A stretch of 64,000 bases of DNA from Thermanaeromonas toyohensis ToBE (GCF_900176005.1 NZ_LT838272.1:2995587-3059586); one strand, 5' to 3'. Numbered from the stretch's first letter, positions 1-8,637 are shown. The notes: a model not told the origin generated them from the letters alone. Made by a program: numbers and translations.

Positions 1-835
1 TCGGAGGAGTTAACTTCTTTTTAAAGATATCCACATACACTTGAAGTGCTTTCCTTGCTTCTTCTGTGTCGAAATTCGGCTTGCCATCCTTAGTGTACCA
101 GCTTCCTCCAAACGAATAAAGCACATCGTTCCAAATCATTACGTTATATATTAGATTTTTTAACTGTAATGCTGTTCCGTATTCTGTTGGGGATACTGGG
201 TTGTATTGTTTAGTAAAGAAAGCGGAGGTCGCAATAAAATCATCCCAATCCCATTCCTTAGGATCTTTAGGAGAGAGTTCTTTTCCTACAATTTGTTTAC
301 TAATTTCTCTATACTTGGCCTGCCAATTTGCATCGCTTAAAAGTTTCTCAATCAAATCTTTGCGGTAATACAAAAAGTGGTTACTTATGTCCATTGGAAT
401 CCCGTAAACATTTCCTTCATTTTTAAGTGCGTTAATGCTTGTATCAATGAACATATTTAATCCTTCTATTTTATCTTGAAGTGGAACTAGATGCCCTTTA
501 TGTTCACCAATTTTGTACGTCGCTGTAAAGTAAATGTCTACATCTTGACTGTTAGCCGCCATCATAGCTGCTTCTTTTTCCCAAAACCCTTCTCGAGGAG
601 CAGGAAGCATTTTTACCTCAACCCCATCTTTGGCTCCTTGCCCCTCATTATATTTGGCGATCACCTTTGACATAGCTTCACTTTCTGGTCCTGGCCAATA
701 GAGCATATTAACAATTTCCCTTTTTCCTGAAGCCGAAGTATCTGAAGCCTTTTTTCCACCCGCAGCACACCCACCTACTAAAGCTGCTAGAGTACCCACT
801 ATAAGAATAGCCAATATTTTACTCCATTTCTTCAT
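1..835 (-). CDS. Sugar ABC-transporter solute-binding lipoprotein, cut by the window edge
   Basis: The frame opens at the ATG at 835 and runs off the left edge without a stop, so about 278 N-terminal residues are visible. It begins with a lysine-rich start, a hydrophobic stretch and a lipobox (LVGGC, Cys 23), then a Gly/Lys/Ser linker, so the protein is exported and lipid-anchored. The mature part resembles family 1 extracellular sugar-binding proteins (early YWPGPE, then KYNEGQ, later WDWDDF). It starts 17 nt inside the upstream ROK gene, so it is translationally coupled to the nanE-rpiR-ROK unit; permeases probably lie beyond the edge. By context the ligand is an amino sugar or sialic acid, but this is inference. 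Confidence 0.85.
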   Translation of the reverse strand, partial: MKKWSKILAILIVGTLAALVGGCAAGGKKASDTSASGKREIVNMLYWPGPESEAMSKVIAKYNEGQGAKDGVEVKMLPAPREGFWEKEAAMMAANSQDVDIYFTATYKIGEHKGHLVPLQDKIEGLNMFIDTSINALKNEGNVYGIPMDISNHFLYYRKDLIEKLLSDANWQAKYREISKQIVGKELSPKDPKEWDWDDFIATSAFFTKQYNPVSPTEYGTALQLKNLIYNVMIWNDVLYSFGGSWYTKDGKPNFDTEEARKALQVYVDIFKKKLTPP

Positions 836-1736
836 TATAGAGTTCTCCCTCCTTCAAAAATAAGCTTGCAGCTCCCAAAATCATAGCATCTCCTCCTAGT
901 TGAGAAATTGATAGCCTAAACGTAGGCTGCCTTGTAGGATTAAGTTGATACTTTACCATATCCATAAGCTTTTTAAGATATGGTAAAAGCTCTTTTGCAA
1001 TACCACCCCCCAGAATAATCTTTTGAGGATCGAATATAGAAACTAAGGAAGCAAGAGCATTGGCAAGATCTTCTAAAAAGTCCTTTATTATCTCTGCCTC
1101 TAGCTCTTTTCCTAATAAACTATTTTTAAGGATTTCCGAAGCCTTCATTTTAATGCCTGTTTTTTCTTCATATCTTTTTGTTAAAGCTGTTGCGGAAACA
1201 TAGGCTTCTAGACATCCTTTCCTTCCGCAAGGACAACTTCTACCGTTAGGATGAATGATTAAGTGTCCTATTTCGCCTGCGGCTCCAGTAGAACCTCTAA
1301 AGAGTTTCCTGTTTATTACAATAGCTCCTCCTACTCCTGTACCTAAAGCCAAGCATAGAAAATGTTGAACACCCTTAGCTTCGCCAAAATAGAGTTCTCC
1401 TAAGGCCATTGCATGTACATCATTTACCACTTTAACAGGAAGATAGGTTTCGCTTTCAACTATTTTTTTCAAAGGAATACCGGTCCATCCTGGAAATGTA
1501 TTCGTGGCACCAAGGATACTACCATCAAAACCCACTTGACCGGCTGTTCCAATACCTATCCCTAGGACACTTTGCTCTAAAAGTTCTTTAATAATAGATA
1601 ACACGCGCCTGACAACATGTAAACCACCTTTATCTGCTTCAGTCGATATTTCAATTACCCTTTGTAAAGACCCGTCTCTACTTACAAGAGCACCTCGAAT
1701 TTTGCTTCCCCCTACATCGATCCCTATTACCCTCAT
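819..1736 (-). CDS. ROK-family sugar kinase, likely N-acetylmannosamine or GlcNAc kinase
   Basis: Cytoplasmic ROK (repressor/ORF/kinase) protein of about 305 residues without an N-terminal helix-turn-helix, so a kinase rather than a repressor. Visible motifs are the N-terminal phosphate loop (GIDVGGSKIRGA), a VVNDVHAMALGE segment holding the catalytic Asp, the ALGTGVGGAI ATP-binding loop and the zinc motif CPCGRKGCLE. An in-frame GTG at 1751 lies upstream, but the ATG at 1736 has a GAAGGGAG ribosome site at proper distance and starts directly with the first conserved motif, so it was chosen. Next to nanE, the probable reaction is ATP-dependent phosphorylation of N-acetylmannosamine (NanK role) or GlcNAc. 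Substrate choice is inferred from context. Confidence 0.88.
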   Translation of the reverse strand: MRVIGIDVGGSKIRGALVSRDGSLQRVIEISTEADKGGLHVVRRVLSIIKELLEQSVLGIGIGTAGQVGFDGSILGATNTFPGWTGIPLKKIVESETYLPVKVVNDVHAMALGELYFGEAKGVQHFLCLALGTGVGGAIVINRKLFRGSTGAAGEIGHLIIHPNGRSCPCGRKGCLEAYVSATALTKRYEEKTGIKMKASEILKNSLLGKELEAEIIKDFLEDLANALASLVSIFDPQKIILGGGIAKELLPYLKKLMDMVKYQLNPTRQPTFRLSISQLGGDAMILGAASLFLKEGELYNEEME

Positions 1737-1752
1737 TTCTTCTCCCTTCACT

Positions 1753-2604
1753 TTAAAATAACTTTTCTAAGACTGCTTTAGCCGTTTTATTTAGACTTTG
1801 AACAGCTTTATCCTTTAATCTTATTGCTACACTTGTATACAAAATATCTAATATATGAAGCTGTGCAATTTTTGAGGTTAAGGCACCGCTTCTGAGCGGA
1901 GTCTCTTTTACAGAGGTTAAAAGTACAATATCTGCTACTGAAGTTATAGGCGACCTCGCATAATTTGTTATACATATGACCTTTGCCCCAGCTTTTTTCG
2001 CCAATCGACAAGTTTCTACAGTATCTTTTGTACTTCCAGAAAATGATATACCTACAGCAACATCTTTTTCCCCTAAATTTACTGCAGATATAGCCTGAAT
2101 ATGTGCATCTAGCATAGCATCAACATTTAATCCCAACCGTAAAAACTTATATTTGGCATCTAAGGCTGTATATCCCGAAGCACCCACTCCATAGAACTCA
2201 ATTTTATTTGCATTAACTATTGCATCAACTGCTCTTTCAAGTTCTTTCAGAGAAAGCAGCTTAACGGTATTTGATAATGCGGTAATATTTTCTGTTGTAA
2301 TCTTTTGTACTAATATATCGATAGAATCTTCAAAGGAAATATTTTCATGAATATTCATTTCGGGCCTAACTATATCTTTTGCAATATTAAGCTTAAAATC
2401 TTGAAAACCTGTTAGCCCTATGTGCCTACAAAATCTTATTACTGTGGTCTCTCCACATCCACACTTTTCTGCCAGCTCCGTTACCGAAAGGTATATAACG
2501 TTATCAAAATTTTCCAGTACATAATCTGCTACTTTTTTTTCCGCCTTCGTTAAGGAGTTATAAATACTTCTGATCTTTAAGAGGATACTACTTTGTTCTT
2601 GCAA
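1753..2604 (-). CDS. RpiR-family transcriptional regulator (HTH plus SIS domain)
   Basis: The N-terminal 75 residues form an RpiR-type helix-turn-helix (LTKAEKKVADYVLEN, then the recognition region GCGETTVIRFCRHIG). Residues of about 110-260 form a SIS sugar-phosphate isomerase-like sensor domain (IEFYGVGASGYTALDAK, VGISFSGSTKDTVE). Such regulators sense phosphosugars, so this protein probably controls the amino-sugar operon it sits in. An ATG at 2619 gives five more residues, but GGAGGAG lies inside those codons and is ideally spaced for the TTG at 2604, so TTG is the likely start. It overlaps the 3' end of nanE by 28 nt. Effector (ManNAc-6-P or GlcNAc-6-P) is inference. Confidence 0.88.
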   Translation of the reverse strand: MQEQSSILLKIRSIYNSLTKAEKKVADYVLENFDNVIYLSVTELAEKCGCGETTVIRFCRHIGLTGFQDFKLNIAKDIVRPEMNIHENISFEDSIDILVQKITTENITALSNTVKLLSLKELERAVDAIVNANKIEFYGVGASGYTALDAKYKFLRLGLNVDAMLDAHIQAISAVNLGEKDVAVGISFSGSTKDTVETCRLAKKAGAKVICITNYARSPITSVADIVLLTSVKETPLRSGALTSKIAQLHILDILYTSVAIRLKDKAVQSLNKTAKAVLEKLF

Positions 2605-3296
2605 CCTTTGCTCCTCCATTCAGTTATATAGTTTACAAAACGTCTGGTTATTTCTTGGGGTCTTGTAATTGCTGTACCAACAACAACTGCATAGGCCCCT
2701 TTTTCAAAAGCTTTTATAGCTTGTTCTGGTGTCCATATTCTTCCTTCCGCGATCAAGGGCACTTTCACATCTTTAGAAAGCCTTTCAATTAATTCAAAAT
2801 CGGGTTCATCTATTTGAGGGCTATAATCTGTATACCCTGAGAGCGTGGTGGATATTAGATTGAAGCCCAAATAATAAGCTTCGATCCCTTCTTCATAGGT
2901 CGATATATCTGCCATAATTAAGGTTTTAGGATACTTTTGTCTTATCATTGTAAAAAATTCCGCTGTTGTAATGTTCCCCGGTTTACATGCCTTTGTCGCA
3001 TCTACTGCAACAATGTCAGCACCAGCTTTGATTACCTTATCAACTTCTTCAATTGTTGGAGTTATATAGGGTTTATATCCCTCATAATGTTTTTTTATAA
3101 GTCCAATTATCGGAAGTTTTACTTCCTTTCTAATTGCTAATATATCTTCATACCCGTTTGCCCTTATTGCTACTGCCCCACCTAATTCAGCTGCTTTTGC
3201 TATCCTAGCCATTATAAAAGAACTGTGAAGGGGATCATCTACTGGTGCCTGACAAGAAACAATTAGTCCCTTTTCTAGACGTCGTAATATATCCAT
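2577..3296 (-). CDS. nanE: N-acetylmannosamine-6-phosphate 2-epimerase
   Basis: TIM-barrel enzyme of about 239 residues that converts ManNAc-6-P to GlcNAc-6-P in sialic-acid and ManNAc catabolism. Recognisable NanE features are GLIVSCQAP near the N-terminus, the catalytic Lys in IGLIKK, ITPTIEEVDKVIKAGADIVAVDAT, the middle MADISTYEEG and the C-terminal phosphate loop PLIAEGRIWTPEQA...GAYAVVVGTAITRPQ. The first ATG (3302) directly abuts AGAGGAG; the second ATG at 3296 has the correct 6-nt spacing and was chosen. It is the first gene of the operon nanE, rpiR, ROK kinase, sugar-binding protein. Its product GlcNAc-6-P would need NagA, whose gene appears deleted in the other amino-sugar locus at 30.5 kb. 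Confidence 0.93.
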   Translation of the reverse strand: MDILRRLEKGLIVSCQAPVDDPLHSSFIMARIAKAAELGGAVAIRANGYEDILAIRKEVKLPIIGLIKKHYEGYKPYITPTIEEVDKVIKAGADIVAVDATKACKPGNITTAEFFTMIRQKYPKTLIMADISTYEEGIEAYYLGFNLISTTLSGYTDYSPQIDEPDFELIERLSKDVKVPLIAEGRIWTPEQAIKAFEKGAYAVVVGTAITRPQEITRRFVNYITEWRSKGCKNKVVSS

Positions 3297-3302
3297 AGCC
3301 AT

Positions 3303-3560
3303 CTCCTCTAATATATAGATTCGCTCTCTGATAAAAAAATCCTCCTTTTTGTGATGAAAAAGTGGATTTATTTTTTTATTCTATTATCTACTGGCTCCTT
3401 GCGAGGAAGAGGTGGCTAAAGCGGAATTCGGTTTACCTAGAGCGGGTCCTCTCTGATGGGTCTAATGGGTAAGCCCGTAAAGGAGGCCCTGCCTTATGGA
3501 GGCTCAAATAAATAGGTTGGGGACTTTCCCCCGAAAGCCCAAGCCCATGCCGGGCGCACA
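3303..3560. other. Non-coding leader region of nanE operon, structure unassigned
   Basis: No gene recognised. Read on the minus strand it holds several potential hairpins, for example GGGCTTTC with GAAAGTCCC around 3520-3540, and a CTTTTT/AAAAAG inverted repeat around 3345-3362 that could be an operator close to nanE. I could not match it to cobalamin, 6S, SRP, RNase P or other RNAs that I know by sequence. Confidence 0.3.
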
Positions 3561-3561
3561 C

Positions 3562-3585
3562 AAAAAAGCGCGGTTATTACCGCGC
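3562..3585 (-). terminator. Intrinsic terminator of the CoA-disulfide reductase gene
   Basis: On the minus strand a perfect 7-bp stem (GCGCGGT/ACCGCGC) with a 4-nt loop is followed by TTTTTT. It lies 22 nt after the stop codon at 3608. Confidence 0.9.
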
Positions 3586-3607
3586 CACCTTCCTTTATAA
3601 TCTTCCT

Positions 3608-5323
3608 TTATTTCCCTTTGACTACCTCAAAAGGCCAGGCCGCAAGGCCTCCTTCCATAAAGAATACCCGGGTAAAACCTAAACTCTTTAAAATTAGCTC
3701 CGCTTCATATCCCCGCAGGCTTATCTTACAGAAGGCTATAATATCTCTGTCCCTGGGGAGGCTTGCCGCCTCCTGCCGGAGCTTGCCTAAAGGAATATGC
3801 CGCACCTGGGGGTAGGGTAGGCGTATTTCTTCTACTTCCGCTGGCGTCCGCACATCCAAAAGGAGCAAATCCTCTCCTCGCTCAAGACGTTCTTTAACCT
3901 CCAAGGGGTTTAAGCTTTGAGCCAGCCCATCTAGCTTATTACGCAGGGCATTAGCTGCATGAGTCAAAGGATCGAGGGCTGTAGAGTAAGGAGGAGCATA
4001 AGCTAGATCTAGATTAGCCACCTGGTCTATTGTAGCTCCTAAAGTAATAGCAGTTGCCGCCACGTCCACCCTTTTAGCCACTTCTCCTGGTCCCACAATT
4101 TGAACACCTAGAAGCTTACGGGTAGCTTTATCCGCTACCATTTTTATAATAATAGGTTTGCTGCCCGGGTAGTAATGGGCCCGGTCCGGGTTAGGGCAGA
4201 TAATAGTTTCTACTTTATAACCGCTAGCCCTAGCCTCCTTTTCCGAAAAGCCTGTACGGCCTACGTTATAATCGAAGGCTTTGAAAATAGCTGTACCCAG
4301 TACCCCTGGAAACTTTTCGCGGCCTCCAGTAACATTAGCCCCTAGAACTCGACCATGCCGGTTGGCTGTAGAGCCTAAGGGTAAATAAATTGGTTTACCA
4401 TTCAAAACATGAATATTTTCTACACAATCACCGCCTGCCAGGATATCAGGATCGTCTGTTTCTAAGTATTCGTTAACTATTATTCCTCCTGAGGTTCCAA
4501 GGCGCAAGCCAGCCACCTGGGCCAAGGCAGTATTAGGCCGCACCCCTGTAGCTACTATCACCATATCGGTGGGAACCATATCTTCTTCTGTAATTACTGC
4601 TTTAACTTTCCCCTCTTCGTCCCCTTCTAAACGTAATACCTTACAGCTTAAACGTAAATCCACCCCTTGGGTCCGCAAATGTTTAGCTAAGAGGGCTGCC
4701 ATATCTGCATCTAACTGGGCACTCACCAGCTGAGGAAGGGCTTCCATAAGAGTTATTTTAAACTCCCGTCCATAGGTTTGGGCGGCGGTCTTAAGGGCAT
4801 CAGCCACCTCTAACCCGATAAGTCCACCGCCAATGATAACTACCTTTTCTACCCGACCGCTAGCTAAAGCGTCTCTAATAGCTGCCGCTTCTTCTAGGTT
4901 TCCCAAGGTATAAACTCTGCCTAAATCCAGGCCCGGGATAGGGGGCCTAACAGGGGTACTTCCCGTAGCCAAAATCAACTTGTCATAAGGTAAAGTTTTG
5001 ACTTCCCCTGTCTCTAAATTCATCACTCGCACTTCTTTAGCTTGACGATCTATAGAAAGAGCTCGGGTACGAGTAAGAACGTTTATCCCTTTAATCCCCT
5101 TAAAATAGGCTGCATCCCTTACTACACCTGCTGGTGTACACATCAACTCCTCCATTTCTTTTACTACCCCAGCTATGTAATAAGGCATGCCACAACCAGC
5201 ATAGGAAAGAAAACTTCCCTGCTCTACTAAAGTAATTTCAGCCTCTGGATCTAACCTACGGGCTCGAGCAGCTGCCTTGGGTCCCGTCGCTACTCCTCCG
5301 ATAATAACGATTTTGCGAGCCAT
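3608..5323 (-). CDS. CoA-disulfide reductase / NADH:(per)sulfide oxidoreductase with C-terminal rhodanese domain
   Basis: A 571-residue fusion. Residues 1-450 are a pyridine nucleotide-disulfide oxidoreductase of the CoADR/Npsr type: FAD loop VIIGGVATGPKAAAR, single redox Cys44 in SYAGCGMPYY, NAD(P) loop VVIIGGGLIGLE, FAD contact ILAGGDCVE. Residues of about 475-570 are a rhodanese domain (LLLLDVRTPAEVEE) with its sulfur-carrying Cys at about 532 (FCKISLRGYEAE). Enzymes of this build reduce CoA disulfide, CoA persulfide or polysulfide with NAD(P)H in the cytoplasm, in oxidative defence or sulfur respiration. It is monocistronic with its own terminator, and its promoter carries the shared operator pair described at 5354-5402. 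RBS GAGGGGG precedes the ATG. Confidence 0.9.
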   Translation of the reverse strand: MARKIVIIGGVATGPKAAARARRLDPEAEITLVEQGSFLSYAGCGMPYYIAGVVKEMEELMCTPAGVVRDAAYFKGIKGINVLTRTRALSIDRQAKEVRVMNLETGEVKTLPYDKLILATGSTPVRPPIPGLDLGRVYTLGNLEEAAAIRDALASGRVEKVVIIGGGLIGLEVADALKTAAQTYGREFKITLMEALPQLVSAQLDADMAALLAKHLRTQGVDLRLSCKVLRLEGDEEGKVKAVITEEDMVPTDMVIVATGVRPNTALAQVAGLRLGTSGGIIVNEYLETDDPDILAGGDCVENIHVLNGKPIYLPLGSTANRHGRVLGANVTGGREKFPGVLGTAIFKAFDYNVGRTGFSEKEARASGYKVETIICPNPDRAHYYPGSKPIIIKMVADKATRKLLGVQIVGPGEVAKRVDVAATAITLGATIDQVANLDLAYAPPYSTALDPLTHAANALRNKLDGLAQSLNPLEVKERLERGEDLLLLDVRTPAEVEEIRLPYPQVRHIPLGKLRQEAASLPRDRDIIAFCKISLRGYEAELILKSLGFTRVFFMEGGLAAWPFEVVKGK

Positions 5324-5353
5324 AAATCGTCCCCCTCAAACTCGCTCCTATTA

Positions 5354-5402
5354 GAACATATTTTTTTGTGACCAGTATAGCACCTATTAGAGCATAGGTC
5401 AA
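5354..5402 (-). promoter_or_regulatory. Promoter with two operator-like boxes (site 1 of shared set)
   Basis: On the minus strand TTGACC (5397-5402), 17 nt spacer, TATACT (5374-5379). The spacer starts TATGCTCTAATAG and a second copy TATGTTCTAATAG lies downstream of the -10 (about 5348-5360). The same layout occurs at 9386-9436, 21159-21210 and 54498-54555. Confidence 0.75.
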
Positions 5403-5450
5403 TAATAGTTTAAGAGAAAATTTTTCTTAGTATAAGCTTAAGTAATTCTA

Positions 5451-6182
5451 TTAAGCCCCCTTACGGGATGACCACCTTTTTTCCCACACCGGCCATAAAG
5501 CTTCCGCTGCCTCTACCACTACAGCATCAAATTGCAAAGCTTTATTTGCTTCCACTTCTTCCCAACACTGGCGCCAGCTAAGGGCGGGACGATAAGGCCG
5601 GTCAGAAGTCATAGCATCGATAGCATCACATAAACCGATGATTCGCGCCCCTAAAGGAATGGCTTCTCCTTTTAACCCTTTAGGGTATCCCTTACCATCC
5701 CAGCGTTCGTGGTGATAAAGGACTAGAAGGGCGATGTCCTCTAACCGCCGCGAACGGCTTAAAATATTATAGCCTATTTCAGGATGCCGTCTAATGGCCG
5801 CCCATTCATGGGGCAAGAGCTTACCAGGTTTTTGTAAAATTTGGTCCGGGACACCGATTTTACCAATATCATGCAAATGGGCGGCAATATGTACTTTTTC
5901 TAACTCTTTGCCCCTGAGCCCCAAACGGCGACCCAGGTCATAAGCCATATCTGCTACCCGGCTGGAATGCTCTTTAGAATAAGGATCCCTCGCCTCTAAA
6001 GCAGCCGTCAAACACTCAATAATATCATGATAAATGTCGGAGCATAGACCCCATGTAAACATAGACTTGCCCCCTTGGGCTACTATCCGCGTTACCTTTC
6101 CTCTAGTACCCGGCTTTAAGGTACTCAAGGTTAACAGATCACCCTCCAATTCTACTTCCTCGATATTGAAACTCATTCTCAT
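5451..6182 (-). CDS. HD-GYP domain phosphodiesterase with FeoA-like N-terminal segment
   Basis: Residues of about 55-225 form an HD-GYP domain, the family that hydrolyses cyclic di-GMP or related dinucleotides: HSSRVA, the metal-binding HLHDIGKIGVPD and the signature HHERWDGKGYPKGLKGEAIPLGARI (residues of about 157-181). No membrane segment or receiver domain is present. Residues of about 17-37 (LSTLKPGTRGKVTRIVAQGG) resemble the beta-barrel start of FeoA/DtxR SH3-like domains; only part of such a domain is present, so this may be a degenerate metal-sensing input. It lies 36 nt downstream of a Fur-family gene in the same direction, which fits a metal-linked role (inference). Start is uncertain by two codons. 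Confidence 0.85.
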   Translation of the reverse strand: MRMSFNIEEVELEGDLLTLSTLKPGTRGKVTRIVAQGGKSMFTWGLCSDIYHDIIECLTAALEARDPYSKEHSSRVADMAYDLGRRLGLRGKELEKVHIAAHLHDIGKIGVPDQILQKPGKLLPHEWAAIRRHPEIGYNILSRSRRLEDIALLVLYHHERWDGKGYPKGLKGEAIPLGARIIGLCDAIDAMTSDRPYRPALSWRQCWEEVEANKALQFDAVVVEAAEALWPVWEKRWSSRKGA

Positions 6183-6218
6183 TTCTCAGTTATAAAATAA
6201 TGCTAATAATATCCTTTG

Positions 6219-6689
6219 TCAAGGGTTATTACCCTTTGTTCGACAGGAAGGACAATAGCCAAAAAATAAGAGAGAGGCCTTAGCGATTTCAAAGCCCTTA
6301 TCTTTACACTTATCCACCAAAGTATCGATTCCTATCTCTAATTCCTTGGTCTCCCCGCATTCAAGGCAAATAAAATGAACATGAGAATCTTTATCAATAT
6401 CATATCTAGTAATACCTTCTGTGGAAGGTATTTTTTGCGCAATACCTAGCTGGGCAAATAAATCTAATGTGCGGTAAACAGTAGCTAACCCTAAGGTAGA
6501 ACAATAATTCTTCGCTACCTGATATATTTTTTCTACCGTTGGATGTTCTGGTGATAGCTCTAAGAAAGCTTTAAGTACCGCCTTGCGCTGACGAGTGAGC
6601 CGGCGATCGCTCTCTTGTAAACGTTGTAAATTATCCTGGACTGCATAAAATTTCTCTCGGTCTTTCGAGACTTTTTCGACATTTTCCAT
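6219..6689 (-). CDS. Fur/PerR-family metalloregulator
   Basis: A 156-residue cytoplasmic DNA-binding protein. The N-terminal winged helix (RLTRQRKAVLKAFLE, PTVEKIYQVAK, GLATVYRTLDLF recognition helix) is followed by the dimerisation domain with the regulatory-metal sequence HVHFICLECGE and a second pair CPSC near the C-terminus, the two CxxC pairs of the structural zinc site. The N-terminus is about 20 residues longer than typical Fur. It is the last regulator-type gene of the NifX-ferredoxin-MinD cassette (14 nt gap), so it could be the regulator of the shared operators, although those boxes do not look like a classical Fur box. Fur, PerR and Zur cannot be separated by eye. Confidence 0.9.
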   Translation of the reverse strand: MENVEKVSKDREKFYAVQDNLQRLQESDRRLTRQRKAVLKAFLELSPEHPTVEKIYQVAKNYCSTLGLATVYRTLDLFAQLGIAQKIPSTEGITRYDIDKDSHVHFICLECGETKELEIGIDTLVDKCKDKGFEIAKASLLFFGYCPSCRTKGNNP

Positions 6690-6702
6690 GGATACCCCCC
6701 CT

Positions 6703-7563
6703 TTAGCTTCCTAGCCTCACTTGCAATTTCTCCCAAAGGGAGGTAACAGCACGAGCTGCTTTAGAGTACTTATTGGTTAAAAAGGATTGGCCGCGGGATA
6801 GCGCTTGGTTAACCTCCTCATCAAAGGGTATCTTTCCTGCTATTTCTAGCCCCTGTTGGGCACAATATTCCTCTATTTCTTCACTTTTCTCTAAAGCTAG
6901 GTCAAATTTGTTTATAGCTATTACAATCGGTACTCGAAAATGGCTGGCAAGAGTTATTACCCTTTCCAAATCATGTTTACCTGCCACAGTGGGCTCCGTA
7001 ACCACTAAGGCTAAGGAGACACCCGTCAAGGAAGAAATTACAGGGCACCCTATCCCAGGTGGTCCATCAATAATTATTAAACTTAAGCCTTTTTCCCGGG
7101 CCAGGTTACGGGCTGCCTGGCGGATAACTGTAACGAGTTTTCCCGAATTTTCCTCTCCCACTCCTAGGCGGGCATGGACCAAGGGGCCAAAATTAGTCCG
7201 GGAGATATACCAATATCCCACCATCAACTGCCTAAATTTGATAGCCCCTACCGGGCATAAACGGAAGCAAACACCACATCCTTCGCAAAATATAGGATCT
7301 ACTCGAAAATCCTTTATGGCTTCAAAACGGCAGGCTTCTTCACATAAACCGCATCTGGTACACCGCTCTATATCAATACTCGCTTTATAGCCCCCCCAGA
7401 ATTCATTGCTGCTTTCTTCTTCGGGATGGAGAAGAAGGTGTAAGTCGGGGGCATCTACATCGCAATCTACCAACACTTTATTCTTAGCTAACATGGCCAA
7501 AGCAGCTACTAATGAGGTTTTACCCGTTCCACCTTTACCACTAATAACCAGTAGTTCAAACAC
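6703..7563 (-). CDS. MinD/Mrp-type P-loop ATPase with inserted 2[4Fe-4S] ferredoxin domain
   Basis: A 286-residue protein with an N-terminal deviant Walker A (ISGKGGTGKTSL), a ferredoxin insertion at about 60-112 (CTRCGLCEEAC and CEGCGVCFRLCP), Walker B IIIDGPPGIGCPV at about 163 and TEPTVAGKHDLER. Proteins of this type occur in pairs in anaerobes next to NifX-like proteins and are thought to act in Fe-S or metal-cluster delivery; the exact client is unknown. It overlaps its paralogue by 8 nt and uses a GTG start. The pair probably forms a heterodimer (inference). Gene order is NifX, NifX, ferredoxin, ATPase, ATPase, Fur. Confidence 0.88.
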   Translation of the reverse strand: MFELLVISGKGGTGKTSLVAALAMLAKNKVLVDCDVDAPDLHLLLHPEEESSNEFWGGYKASIDIERCTRCGLCEEACRFEAIKDFRVDPIFCEGCGVCFRLCPVGAIKFRQLMVGYWYISRTNFGPLVHARLGVGEENSGKLVTVIRQAARNLAREKGLSLIIIDGPPGIGCPVISSLTGVSLALVVTEPTVAGKHDLERVITLASHFRVPIVIAINKFDLALEKSEEIEEYCAQQGLEIAGKIPFDEEVNQALSRGQSFLTNKYSKAARAVTSLWEKLQVRLGS

Positions 7564-8407
7564 CTTTCTTCACCATCCCGTCTATTCTCTGCCATAAATC
7601 CCTAAAAACAGGAGCCCATTCAGGAAATCCTAAAATAAAGGGGACTCCTTTCGCATAACAAGCGGCATAACGCTGATCAAAGGGTATTTTTAAAACCACC
7701 GGGACATCCTCCTGATAACAATACCTTTCGACCTCACCATCTGTAAAAGTAGAGCGGTTAATAATAACCCCACAAGGAATCCTCAATTCTCGGCTTACCT
7801 CTATAGCCAATTTCAAATCATAAAGCCCAAAGGGCGTGGGTTCTGTAACTAAAAGGCAAAAATCGCTTCCACTTATGGCAGTCACAACAGGGCAAGAAGT
7901 GCCAGGTGGAGCATCTATTATCACGGCCTTATTAGGTCTAGCACGTTTCTTTACCGCTTTTATAACCGGCGGGGCCAGCGGTTTACCAATATCCAACCGA
8001 CCTTCTACCATTTCTATCCTCCCTGCCCAGCCGCTGGCTACTATACCTATCCGGAAAGGGATTTCCTTTATAGCTCCCCTAGGGCAAAACCTGCTGCAGG
8101 CCCCACATCCATGACAGAGCTCAGGGAACACCAAAACCCTTTGGCTGGCTATGGCTATGGCGTTGAAGGCGCATATCTTAGCACAAGTACCACAATAGTT
8201 GCACTTATTTTCATCTACTTCTGGTACCAAGAGGGTTACTTCCTCTTTCTGGGTATAAGTAGGGTTTAAAAATAAGTGGCCGTTAGGTTCTTCCACATCA
8301 CAATCGAGAAATTGAACCGGTATTTTCTCCTCTAAGGCCAAAGCTAAACTAACAGCTACCGTAGTCTTGCCTGTCCCGCCTTTACCGCTGGCCACCGCCA
8401 CTTTCAT
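7556..8407 (-). CDS. MinD/Mrp-type P-loop ATPase with inserted ferredoxin domain (paralogue)
   Basis: A 283-residue paralogue of the following gene with the same layout: Walker A VASGKGGTGKTTV at residues 5-17, Cys clusters CNYCGTCAKICA and CHGCGACSRFCPRGA at about 68-112, Walker B VIIDAPPGTSCPV and LLVTEPTPFGLYDL. The KGG-TGKT signature is that of the MinD/Mrp/NubA group of ATPases that bind Fe-S clusters. It lies 33 nt downstream of the small ferredoxin gene and overlaps the next ATPase, so the two should be made in a fixed ratio. Role in cofactor assembly is inferred from family and neighbours. Confidence 0.88.
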   Translation of the reverse strand: MKVAVASGKGGTGKTTVAVSLALALEEKIPVQFLDCDVEEPNGHLFLNPTYTQKEEVTLLVPEVDENKCNYCGTCAKICAFNAIAIASQRVLVFPELCHGCGACSRFCPRGAIKEIPFRIGIVASGWAGRIEMVEGRLDIGKPLAPPVIKAVKKRARPNKAVIIDAPPGTSCPVVTAISGSDFCLLVTEPTPFGLYDLKLAIEVSRELRIPCGVIINRSTFTDGEVERYCYQEDVPVVLKIPFDQRYAACYAKGVPFILGFPEWAPVFRDLWQRIDGMVKKGV

Positions 8408-8440
8408 AGGATTAAATTCACCACACTTTTTGCTTATTAC

Positions 8441-8608
8441 TTAATCTAGGCTCAAAGCCCCATTAGGGCACTCATCTACACAAGTACCGCACTCCACACA
8501 ATCTTCGTTTACCTTAGCCACCCCTTCTACAGTTATAGCTGCTACAGGGCACACTTCTGCACATGTCCCACATCCACTACACTTTTCCTCTATTACCAGT
8601 ACTGGCAT
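8441..8608 (-). CDS. Small 2[4Fe-4S] ferredoxin
   Basis: A 55-residue clostridial-type ferredoxin with two full cluster motifs, CSGCGTCAEVCP and CVECGTCVDECP. The longer open frame starts at 8668, but ATG 8608 follows GGGGAGG at good spacing and starts right before the ferredoxin fold, so 8608 is the start. It lies between the NifX-like genes and the MinD-type ATPases and could donate electrons or clusters to them. Confidence 0.93.
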   Translation of the reverse strand: MPVLVIEEKCSGCGTCAEVCPVAAITVEGVAKVNEDCVECGTCVDECPNGALSLD

Positions 8609-8637
8609 AAATAAAACCTCCCCTTTCCTTAAAGTAA

